Positions 1 through 5,508 of a stretch of 5,508 nucleotides of DNA are shown here, piece after piece. The DNA lies in assembly GCA_028711905.1 (NCBI GenBank), contig JAQTRI010000266.1:1-5508 (forward strand), read 5' to 3'. The notes beneath the pieces are model-generated. The model was not told the DNA's origin, did no database searches, and saw only the letters and a list, made by a program, of their open reading frames with translations. This stretch comes from Candidatus Wallbacteria bacterium (GTDB lineage: Bacteria > Muiribacteriota > JAQTZZ01). Each line of letters begins with the position of its first letter. Position 1 is the stretch's first letter. Position numbers and translations under genes: made by a program.

Positions 1-661
1 TTCCACGCGTGGAATGGTTGTAACTTACCAGGGCCGCCTGATCAGTTCCTGCTATCACTCATGCTGTGGAGGGGCAACTGCTTCATCCGATCAGGTCTGG
101 TCCGGCGGAGGTCATCCTTATCTGGAGGGTGTCGCTTGCGGATTTTGCGCAGAATCGCCTCACTACAGCTGGGAGTATCGAATTGATAAGGACCGGCTGG
201 TCAGAATGCTCAATGATGCAGGTATCAAGTGCGGTCCGGAGATCTCCATGGAGGTTCTGGAAACCGATGCTGCGGGAAGAGCAAAAGCCGTGAGGATCAA
301 CGGTGAAATCGTTGCATCCGGAAAACTGCGCCAGATAGTCGGAAATACGAAACTCTACTCCAGTTTTTTCCGTATTTTTGAAAAAGAACCGGAGTACACG
401 GCCATGGGCAACCTTTCCTTAGAGGAAAAGGTGAACCGTATCATCGCCAGGTACGAGAGTGAATTCAGGAGCGATTCTGCTAAAGAATTCATTTTCACCG
501 GCTCAGGCAACGGACATGGGGTGGGTCTGTGCCAGTGGGGGGCCAGCGGAATGGCCAATCAGGGGCACACATTCCAGGAGATTTTAACTAAGTATTATAA
601 AGGCACGAAAGTGGAGAAATATACGCCACGGCATAACGCGCAGCAATTGGTCAAGCGGTAG
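1..661 (+). CDS. SpoIID/LytB-family cell-wall protein, C-terminal part (5' end outside window)
   Basis: The reading frame is open from base 2 and ends at TAG 659-661. The codons before ATG 14 read S-T-R-G and continue naturally into the family pattern, so ATG 14 is an internal Met and the start lies upstream of the window. Family hallmarks, numbered from that Met: the YHSCCGGAT stretch (residues 14-22), matching the 'hS..GG.T' core of SpoIID, and the C-terminal block GNGHGVGLCQWGASGMA (165-181) followed by YYKGT (194-198), the usual end of this domain. SpoIID of Bacillus is a lytic transglycosylase that degrades peptidoglycan during engulfment; in non-sporulating diderms relatives are cell-wall proteins of mostly unknown role. 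The catalytic Glu of the family lies N-terminal to what is visible here, so activity cannot be judged. There are cysteines at 13, 17, 18, 42, 45, 73 and 173. No terminator follows, so read-through into pilM is possible. Confidence 0.9.
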   Translation, partial: STRGMVVTYQGRLISSCYHSCCGGATASSDQVWSGGGHPYLEGVACGFCAESPHYSWEYRIDKDRLVRMLNDAGIKCGPEISMEVLETDAAGRAKAVRINGEIVASGKLRQIVGNTKLYSSFFRIFEKEPEYTAMGNLSLEEKVNRIIARYESEFRSDSAKEFIFTGSGNGHGVGLCQWGASGMANQGHTFQEILTKYYKGTKVEKYTPRHNAQQLVKR

Positions 662-753
662 TTCCATCTAAATAAATGTGTGAAAACAGCCGAAGAACTA
701 AGAGATAGGCAATAGGAATCACAAGATGGAAAATATGAGGAAGAGGTGATCTT

Positions 754-1809
754 ATGGGACTGTTCGGAAGCTCAAAAGCAATCGTTGGGCTGGACATCGG
801 ATCCAGTGCCGTGAAAGCGGTAGCGATGGAGAAGTCCGGAGGAGGACTGAAGCTGGTCAGCTACGGCATTACCCCTCTTCCGGAAGGCATTCTTGTGGAC
901 GGTAATATTGCCGACAACAATGCTCTGACTGAAACGATCAAGGAACTGATTAAGAGCCTTGGACACAAGAATGCTGTCACAAATGTCGGATTTTCCTCCA
1001 AGAATGTAATTTCACGCTTTATCACAGTCCCTCAGATGAAAGACGAGGAACTGGACGAAGCCATCAAGTTCGAAGCTGAACAATATGTTCCATATGCTCT
1101 TGAAGATGTGTGCATCGGATTTTCGAAGCTTTCAGAACTCGAAGAAGAAGGCATGATCAACTTTTTTATCCTCCTGGTCTGCTCCCAGAAAGAGATAGTT
1201 AATAATTATCTGCGCACACTCAAGGCTGCTGGTGTGAATTCCAATGTGCTCGATGTCAACAATTTCGCTGTGCTCAACGGTATCAGCCAGCAGATCAGTG
1301 ACGATGAAGCTGCCGCTATTATCGAGATCGGGGCAGTATCGACAGACATCAATGTGTGCAGAAACGGAATACTTGAGTTTCACCGAAACATCGGCATTGC
1401 CGGCAACCAGATAACCTCAGTAATCCAGAGCGTGCTGAAGCTGGATTTTGCCCAGGCGGAAAGCATTAAGAAGGAAGAAGGAAGCATCAACACCGAGGGC
1501 GGTGATGAAAACGAGGTCTCTGAAGTCATCAGGACTGTGGTTGAGGATCTGGCCTCGGAAATCAGGCGCTCGTTCGATTACTACAAGGCACAATACAGGC
1601 AGAAGGTGATCCATAAAATTCTCCTGTCAGGTGGCAGCGCATACCTGCGCAATATAGATGTATTTCTTGCCAATGAACTGGGAATAGAAGTCGTGTTGTG
1701 CAATCCTTTGGCGGGAGTACAACTGGCTGTTTCCGATGAAGAGGGAGCGCAGGCGCACGCGCTGGAACTGGCTGCCGCAATTGGCCTGGCTGTCAGGGAA
1801 CTGGTGTAG
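754..1809 (+). CDS. pilM: PilM, actin-like type IV pilus assembly ATPase
   Basis: PilM is a cytoplasmic actin/FtsA-fold protein that binds nucleotide and the N-terminal tail of PilN, linking the pilus motor side to the inner-membrane alignment complex. The 351-residue length is normal for the family. Visible motifs: phosphate-1 loop GLDIGSSAVK (12-21); the PilM-typical EAEQYVPYALEDV (107-119) within the 1C/SHS2-like region; a second nucleotide loop EIGAVSTDINV (191-201); the adenosine motif LSGGSAYL (291-298); and the closing LAAAIGLAVREL (339-350). There is no signal peptide or membrane segment. Start ATG 754 is supported by AGAGGTGATC just upstream, close to the full anti-Shine-Dalgarno complement. 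Oddities: the usual Asp of the second phosphate loop is Glu191, the later 'GG' is AGN (216-218), and there is a charged Glu-rich loop at 239-257. First gene of the pilMNOPQ operon; its stop codon lies inside the ribosome-binding site of pilN. Confidence 0.95.
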   Translation: MGLFGSSKAIVGLDIGSSAVKAVAMEKSGGGLKLVSYGITPLPEGILVDGNIADNNALTETIKELIKSLGHKNAVTNVGFSSKNVISRFITVPQMKDEELDEAIKFEAEQYVPYALEDVCIGFSKLSELEEEGMINFFILLVCSQKEIVNNYLRTLKAAGVNSNVLDVNNFAVLNGISQQISDDEAAAIIEIGAVSTDINVCRNGILEFHRNIGIAGNQITSVIQSVLKLDFAQAESIKKEEGSINTEGGDENEVSEVIRTVVEDLASEIRRSFDYYKAQYRQKVIHKILLSGGSAYLRNIDVFLANELGIEVVLCNPLAGVQLAVSDEEGAQAHALELAAAIGLAVRELV

Positions 1810-1818
1810 GAGGTAACG

Positions 1819-2415
1819 ATGAGAATCATCAGGATAGACCTGATCCCAAAAAAGCCGGGCATGAAAATGCCCAAGCTTCCGCTGGGCACCATCATTGGTG
1901 TGATGGTGGTAATCGGCGTGGCATGGACACTATGGGGATACCTGGGACCGGCATGGCAGGCTGAACTGGACGATTTGCAGTTGAAAAAAACTCAGCTCAA
2001 TAAGAGAAAGGAAGCTGAGATCAAGCGCAAACAGGATAAACTGGACAAGATCAACGCAGAAATCCAGAAATGGAAGACAAAGGTTGAATTGATCGAAGGC
2101 TTGATCAGTAACGAAGGAATAGTGGCCTGGACCCAGGTGCTCGAAAGACTCACGGAAATCGTTCCGCGCAAAAAGGTCTGGTTGAGCCGATTTACCACTG
2201 AACCCAAGTTCAAGATTTCTGTTCAGGGTAGAGGGGTCGATACAGTGAAAAATATCTCCGAGTACTTGAACAATTTAAAAAAAGACCCGTATTTTACCGA
2301 TATTTATCTGTCGAAAGCTTCCAAGGGTCAGAAGACGGGTCAGCAGGAAATCTGGGAGTTTTCACTCACCAGCACCCTTAAGAAAAAAATCGACCCGAGT
2401 GCCAAAAAGGAGTAG
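1819..2415 (+). CDS. pilN: PilN, inner-membrane type IV pilus alignment protein
   Basis: PilN is a bitopic inner-membrane protein whose short cytoplasmic tail docks onto PilM and whose periplasmic part pairs with PilO. The 198 residues show the expected order: cytoplasmic tail with IDLIP (6-10), equivalent to the family's INLLP motif that binds PilM; one transmembrane helix at about 22-43; a strongly charged coiled coil at about 46-95; and a small alpha/beta domain with the typical 'W..VL..L..I.P..VWL' pattern (104-122). The tail of the protein (187-198) is Lys-rich. Start ATG 1819 follows TAGGAGGT (1807-1814), in which the pilM stop is part of the ribosome-binding site, suggesting translational coupling. 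It abuts pilO directly. Sequence identity within this family is low, so the assignment rests on topology, the N-terminal motif and gene order together. Confidence 0.92.
   Translation: MRIIRIDLIPKKPGMKMPKLPLGTIIGVMVVIGVAWTLWGYLGPAWQAELDDLQLKKTQLNKRKEAEIKRKQDKLDKINAEIQKWKTKVELIEGLISNEGIVAWTQVLERLTEIVPRKKVWLSRFTTEPKFKISVQGRGVDTVKNISEYLNNLKKDPYFTDIYLSKASKGQKTGQQEIWEFSLTSTLKKKIDPSAKKE
2408..2412 (+). promoter_or_regulatory. Ribosome-binding site of pilO
   Basis: AGGAG lies within the last codons of pilN, six bases before ATG 2419 and three bases before the alternative GTG 2416. The spacing favours the ATG. Confidence 0.75.
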
Positions 2416-2418
2416 GTG

Positions 2419-3051
2419 ATGGGAGAAAAATCCTTAATTTTTACCCTGTTTTTGTTGATCTTGATAGGGATGTGTTCGACCTTTTACTTTAAAAACTACA
2501 AGAAGTATGTAAAAGAGAAGGACGATCTTCTGGCTGAAATCAAGCGCATTGAAGAGGAACTTGAAAGGGCCAAAAACATCGATGAACAGATCGCCGCGGC
2601 CAACAAGGAATTGGAGGCGATCCTGAAAAAGATGGTGCAGCTTTTCAACAAGGTTCAGACTGAAATTCGTGTGCCTGTGATTCTGAACAAAATCGAGGAG
2701 TTCGCCAAGCAGACCAAGGTTGATTTCAAGGAGATCAAGTTCGAAAACATCACCGAGTATGAAGCGTACAGCGTTATGCCCGTCACAATCACCATGGTCG
2801 GAGAGTACCATCCGCTCGGTAGATTCACGGCCAGGCTTGAAAATTTCAAGCTCGTGACAGCCCGTAAAGGCCGTTTGACACTGGCAACAACCGGATCAGG
2901 CGGTGATGCAGGTTACGCCAATCTCGGGCAGCCTGGATATGAAGGACTCGGTCAGCTGAAGAAAAAAACCGAAATTACAATGACATTCCAATATGAAGTA
3001 TACAAGTTCGCAAAAGGCGATTTTACGGCTGCGGAATCAGCCATATTTTAA
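2419..3051 (+). CDS. pilO: PilO, inner-membrane type IV pilus alignment protein
   Basis: PilO forms a heterodimer with PilN in the periplasm and, with PilP, transmits signals between the inner-membrane platform and the secretin. The 210 residues hold one transmembrane helix (about 5-24), a coiled coil (about 28-80), then a ferredoxin-like domain beginning with the characteristic VPVILNKIEEFAKQTKVDF (85-103), and beta-strands around PVTITMVGEY (121-130) and EITMTFQYEVY (185-195). I chose ATG 2419 because AGGAG at 2408-2412 is six bases upstream; the in-frame GTG 2416 directly after the pilN stop would add one residue but has only a three-base spacer. Between the last two strands there is a Gly/Tyr-rich stretch (about 157-180) that is longer than the usual loop. 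The fourth base after the pilN stop begins this gene, so coupling is likely. Confidence 0.92.
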   Translation: MGEKSLIFTLFLLILIGMCSTFYFKNYKKYVKEKDDLLAEIKRIEEELERAKNIDEQIAAANKELEAILKKMVQLFNKVQTEIRVPVILNKIEEFAKQTKVDFKEIKFENITEYEAYSVMPVTITMVGEYHPLGRFTARLENFKLVTARKGRLTLATTGSGGDAGYANLGQPGYEGLGQLKKKTEITMTFQYEVYKFAKGDFTAAESAIF

Positions 3052-3057
3052 GGGAGG
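3052..3057 (+). promoter_or_regulatory. Ribosome-binding site of pilP
   Basis: GGGAGG directly follows the pilO stop (TAA 3049-3051) and sits four bases before ATG 3062. It decides the pilP start against the upstream in-frame ATG 2993. Confidence 0.8.
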
Positions 3058-3061
3058 GCCG

Positions 3062-3664
3062 ATGTTAAAGTTTGCCAGAGTTTTGATAGTGATAATGGTC
3101 ATCGGTCTAATGTTCCATTCAGAGAAGGTTTTCAGCGATGAACTGGATGACCTGCTCGGAGGGGGTGGACCGGCTGCAACAGGGGATACAGCTCCGGTCG
3201 ATGGCTCTGTCAGCGGGGCGGTTTCTGAAGATGACGGGCTGGGCGGTCTGATCGGCGAAGAAGAAGAAGAGGACGCTGCCCCGGTTTCAGCGGAACCGGT
3301 TGACACTGAAAATTACATGGTTTCCGAGCTGCTCGTAAAGTATTTCAATGACGACCCGGCAGAAGATGGCAATTATCTCAATCCGTTCGAATCATTGGTC
3401 AAGCCGCCGGCACCGCCGAAATCGACGCCAATGGTTGCCCGCGGTCAGGAAGCACCCAAACCCCTGCGTCTTAAGCTCAACGGGGTTGTTTCAAACGGAG
3501 ATGTCAGATTCGCCCTGATCGAGAATCTTGACAAAAAAGAGTCATATGAACTGGGCGAGGGCGAGAAGACCGCCGACTTCAGTGTGGTGGAAATCACTGA
3601 TGATAAAGTGGTGACCTTTGATTACCGTCTGAATATGAGAAGAACGATCACGGTTTCGGAATAA
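3062..3664 (+). CDS. pilP: PilP-like type IV pilus protein, not a lipoprotein
   Basis: PilP bridges the PilN/PilO heterodimer and the periplasmic domains of the PilQ secretin. The 200-residue protein starts with a hydrophobic signal or anchor segment (5-18) with a possible signal peptidase I site after S25 (V-F-S). It continues with a disordered Gly/acidic linker (27-80, including five consecutive Glu at 66-70), then NPFESL (107-112), equivalent to the 'RDPF..L' motif, a Pro-rich stretch (115-119), and a small beta domain (134-198) of the PilP/GspC homology-region type, ending LNMRRTITVSE. Known PilP proteins from Neisseria and Pseudomonas are lipoproteins; this one has no cysteine at all, so it must be soluble or held by an uncleaved helix. 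ATG 3062 is chosen for the GGGAGG before it; an in-frame ATG at 2993 would overlap pilO by 59 bases and has no such site. Position between pilO and pilQ strongly supports the call. Confidence 0.88.
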   Translation: MLKFARVLIVIMVIGLMFHSEKVFSDELDDLLGGGGPAATGDTAPVDGSVSGAVSEDDGLGGLIGEEEEEDAAPVSAEPVDTENYMVSELLVKYFNDDPAEDGNYLNPFESLVKPPAPPKSTPMVARGQEAPKPLRLKLNGVVSNGDVRFALIENLDKKESYELGEGEKTADFSVVEITDDKVVTFDYRLNMRRTITVSE

Positions 3665-3680
3665 GAATACGGAGGTATAT

Positions 3681-4958
3681 ATGGAATTTAAAAGGATCAT
3701 CGCATCAGTCATGCTGGCTCTGTTGGCAGTGGCCAATCCGCTGGTGGCTGCGACCAACGACTATGTTTCCTTCACTTTCAGCAATCAGGACATCCGTGAT
3801 GTTGTGAGAATGATTGCCAGATCCACAGGATCGAACATTATCACGGAAAAGAATGTTCAGGGAAAGATCTCCCTGTCATTAAAGGATGTGTACTACGAAA
3901 GAGCGCTGGAACTCGTGGCCAAGGCTAACGGGTATGTCGTGCGTAAGGTGGACAACACCTATATCGTTGGCCCGGCCGACAAACTGGCAGCCGGTTTTGA
4001 CATTGGTCTCAACAGGACATACAAGCTGAATTACGCTGAAGCCGAAAGTGTATCCAAGGTTATCTCCGGAATTTTCAAAAAGGCCGAGGTCCCGATCGAG
4101 GTCAGTGTCGATACAAGGGTCAACGCTGTGGTTGTGTCGGGAACCCAGACCGCATTGGACAAGATCGATGAACTGATCAAAAGCATTGACATTCCCGTAC
4201 ACCAGGTGATGATCGAAGCCAAGATCGTCGAGATAAACACCATGGGGGAGCGGGATCTTGGTTTCAGCTGGACATGGGGTGTCAAACGCGATCCGAGCGG
4301 TGATAACAGCGGAAAGATCTTCCATGTGCAGGAGTTCCAGGCAAAGAGAGCCGACAATGTGGGATATTTCGCGCAACCCGATGCTGTTATGGGTGAGGGC
4401 TATGGTGATCCTTTCAAGATCGGGGATTATTTCCGCAGCCCGACTGCGTTCGAAGCGATGTTTTCCGCAGTTGAAACCACAGGCAACGGCAAGATACTGT
4501 CCAACCCGAAGATCATGGCTATGAACGGTAAGGAAGCGACTGTCCAGATCGGCGAACAGGTGATCTATACAGGTGGAGCCACTCAGCCGCCGCAGGAAAA
4601 GGATGTCGGTGTCATTCTGACAATCACCCCGAGAATCAATGATGAGGGATGGGTCACCATGGATGTGGAACCGATCGTTTCCGAGGCCCAATGGCGAAGT
4701 CTAAAAGGCGGAGGAGAGTATCAGTATCCATCGATCACCAAACGACAGGCCAAGACTACAGTGCGGGTTCGTGACGGGGAAGAGATTCTGATCGGAGGAC
4801 TGATCACCCAGAATGACAGTAAATCCAATGTCAAGCTGCCGATCCATGGTGATGTGCCGATTTTCAAAAGCCTGTTCAGCAAGAACAGTAACAACAAGAG
4901 TACCAGGGAATTGATCATTCTGATCACTCCACACATTATTATGCAGAACGAAGGTTGA
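3681..4958 (+). CDS. pilQ: PilQ-type secretin, short form
   Basis: This is the outer-membrane secretin through which the pilus passes. Domains in order over 425 residues: signal peptide 1-24 (cleavage near LVAA/TND); STN/N0 domain, about 28-97 (FTFSNQDIRDVVRMIA at its start); one secretin N-domain, about 112-171 (YKLNYAEAESVSKVI, then VNAVVVSGT); and the secretin barrel, about 174-421. Barrel signatures include LSNPKIMAMNGKEATVQIGE (273-292), VGVILTITPRI (309-319), VRVRDGEEILIGGLI (361-375), DVPIFKSLFS (391-400) and ELIILITPHII (410-420). PilQ proteins are usually much longer because peptidoglycan-binding AMIN domains precede N0; here the mature protein begins straight at N0. GspD of type II secretion normally carries more N domains, so PilQ fits better, as does the operon. 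There is no lipobox. GGAGG (3671-3675) lies five bases before ATG. Last gene of the operon. Confidence 0.95.
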   Translation: MEFKRIIASVMLALLAVANPLVAATNDYVSFTFSNQDIRDVVRMIARSTGSNIITEKNVQGKISLSLKDVYYERALELVAKANGYVVRKVDNTYIVGPADKLAAGFDIGLNRTYKLNYAEAESVSKVISGIFKKAEVPIEVSVDTRVNAVVVSGTQTALDKIDELIKSIDIPVHQVMIEAKIVEINTMGERDLGFSWTWGVKRDPSGDNSGKIFHVQEFQAKRADNVGYFAQPDAVMGEGYGDPFKIGDYFRSPTAFEAMFSAVETTGNGKILSNPKIMAMNGKEATVQIGEQVIYTGGATQPPQEKDVGVILTITPRINDEGWVTMDVEPIVSEAQWRSLKGGGEYQYPSITKRQAKTTVRVRDGEEILIGGLITQNDSKSNVKLPIHGDVPIFKSLFSKNSNNKSTRELIILITPHIIMQNEG

Positions 4959-4975
4959 TTTAACTCGAATTGAGG

Positions 4976-5006
4976 AAAAAAGGGGACAGTCAAGTCCCCT
5001 TTTTTT
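4976..5006 (+). terminator. Intrinsic terminator of the pil operon
   Basis: GGGGAC (4982-4987), loop AGTCAA, GTCCCC (4994-4999) form a perfect six-base-pair GC-rich stem followed by seven T (5000-5006). Six A before the stem (4976-4981) can extend it to 12 pairs and make it usable from both strands. It begins 17 bases after the pilQ stop and separates the pil operon from the S41 peptidase gene. Confidence 0.93.
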
Positions 5007-5007
5007 A

Positions 5008-5036
5008 TTGCATTGCTGCTGGAACAACCATAAAAT
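5008..5036 (+). promoter_or_regulatory. Possible sigma70-type promoter for the S41 peptidase gene
   Basis: TTGCAT (5008-5013) and TAAAAT (5031-5036) are separated by 17 bases. The -10 box matches TATAAT at five of six positions; the -35 box matches only at its TTG. Transcription would begin near 5043, giving a leader of roughly 45 bases. Its place just after the terminator fits an independent transcription unit. It rests on consensus matching only. Confidence 0.45.
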
Positions 5037-5077
5037 GAAGCGACAATAAGAATTTTGACGGCTTTCCCTAAATGAAT

Positions 5078-5082
5078 GGAGG
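5078..5082 (+). promoter_or_regulatory. Ribosome-binding site of the S41 peptidase gene
   Basis: GGAGG lies six bases before GTG 5089. The in-frame ATG 5083 touches the site with no spacer, so it is an unlikely start, and ATG 5098 is 15 bases away. The site therefore points to a GTG start. Confidence 0.75.
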
Positions 5083-5088
5083 ATGTTC

Positions 5089-5508
5089 GTGAAAAACATG
5101 ACAATAACTTTGATAGCTGCAGCTGCGCTTCTTGCAGGCAGTTCGGGGCTTGTGGCAGCTGAAGACGGCAAAAAGCAACGCGATGACCTGATGAAAGACC
5201 TTTACATTCTCAACGAGGGGGTTCGATACCTGCACGATTATTACTTTGAAGAAATTCCGTCTGAGAAAATGGTGCATGATATGCTGGCGTCATACACCGA
5301 CAAGTTGGATCCCTACACCACTCTTCTTGAAAAACAGGAAAGCCAGCAGATGAAGATGTCGCTGAAAGGCAAGTATGGTGGTGTGGGCATTGTTATCGGC
5401 CTGCGTGACGAAAACCTGATTGTAGTGTCGCCTTTTGAAGACACCCCTGCATTCAGGGCCGGGTTGAAGCCGCAGGACCGGATCTTGCAGGTCGATGGAA
5501 AAGACACC
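5089..5508 (+). CDS. S41-family carboxy-terminal processing peptidase, N-terminal part (3' end outside window)
   Basis: One open frame of 140 codons runs off the window end. A signal peptide (1-24, cleavage near LVAA/EDG) sends the protein to the periplasm. Residues 35-80 match the N-terminal helical region of CtpA/Prc-type proteases, including the family pattern 'ML..Y.DKLDPYTTLL' (65-80). The PDZ domain begins at about 93 with KGKYGGVGIVIGLRDENL and continues through SPFEDTPAFRAGLKPQDRIL to VDGKDT at the edge. These proteases cut unfolded or C-terminal segments of periplasmic proteins, and some act on cell-wall hydrolases. The catalytic Ser and Lys lie after the visible part, so activity cannot be confirmed. 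Start GTG 5089 is chosen from the spacing to GGAGG 5078-5082; an in-frame TGA at 5056-5058 limits the upstream extent. It appears to be transcribed separately from the pil operon. Confidence 0.9.
   Translation, partial: MKNMTITLIAAAALLAGSSGLVAAEDGKKQRDDLMKDLYILNEGVRYLHDYYFEEIPSEKMVHDMLASYTDKLDPYTTLLEKQESQQMKMSLKGKYGGVGIVIGLRDENLIVVSPFEDTPAFRAGLKPQDRILQVDGKDT

Noticed and set aside
647..753. Promoter or regulatory hairpin before pilM
   Set aside because: TTGGTC with TAAATA about 16 bases later matches consensus poorly, and AAGAT/ATCTT around the ribosome-binding site gives only a five-pair stem. Neither is convincing.
2993..3061. Upstream in-frame ATG that would lengthen PilP by 23 residues
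   Set aside because: It overlaps the end of pilO by 59 bases, would put a charged stretch before the signal segment, and lacks the strong ribosome-binding site present before ATG 3062.
3257..3271. Short GAA repeat in pilP as a phase-variation tract
   Set aside because: The repeat unit is three bases and in frame (encoding Glu 66-70), so length changes would not switch the gene off; it is simply part of an acidic linker.
3879..4691. A 270-codon open frame on the - strand inside pilQ
   Set aside because: It lies wholly opposite a well-supported secretin gene, its translation is rich in His, Asp and Cys with no recognisable domain, and it is explained as a shadow of pilQ codon use.
5083..5085. 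ATG 5083 as the start of the S41 peptidase
   Set aside because: It directly abuts GGAGG with no spacer; GTG 5089 has a normal six-base spacer and leads straight into the signal peptide.
1..5508. tRNA, rRNA, CRISPR array, insertion sequence or other mobile element
   Set aside because: The window is nearly filled by six co-directional genes; the two gaps (92 and 130 bases) show no tRNA-like fold, direct repeat array or terminal inverted repeats.

Overview
The window holds the end of a SpoIID/LytB-family cell-wall protein gene, a compact five-gene type IV pilus alignment and secretin operon (pilM-pilN-pilO-pilP-pilQ), a clear intrinsic terminator, and the start of a secreted S41 (carboxy-terminal processing) peptidase gene. 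All six genes are on the + strand. The pil gene symbols rest on protein motifs together with the conserved gene order.

The organism must have an outer membrane, because it encodes a secretin with an N-terminal signal peptide. Base composition is moderate, and every gene with a visible start has a strong Shine-Dalgarno sequence. A SpoIID-family protein beside a pilMNOPQ operon fits a diderm outside the best-studied gammaproteobacteria (deltaproteobacterial-type or a candidate phylum), but I cannot place it further from this sequence.

Layout: 1-661 is the C-terminal part of the SpoIID-family protein, whose start lies before the window. Positions 662-753 are a short gap with no visible terminator or convincing promoter. 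Positions 754-4958 are pilM to pilQ, with gaps of 3 to 16 bases, so they are almost certainly one transcript. Positions 4959-5088 hold the terminator of the pil operon and a plausible promoter for the next gene. From 5089 to the window end is the first 140 codons of the S41 peptidase.

How the genes work together: in characterised type IV pilus machines, cytoplasmic PilM binds the N-terminal tail of PilN. PilN and PilO form a periplasmic coiled-coil heterodimer on the inner membrane, and PilP links them to the PilQ secretin pore in the outer membrane. All five parts are here in the usual order. The motor ATPases (PilB, PilT), platform protein (PilC), prepilin peptidase and pilins are absent and must be encoded elsewhere if the machine works. 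Family-level deviations are a secretin with no AMIN domains, a PilP with no cysteine and therefore no lipid anchor, and a Gly/Tyr-rich insertion in PilO. I see no undescribed system; this is an ordinary, intact core operon with a few lineage-specific traits.
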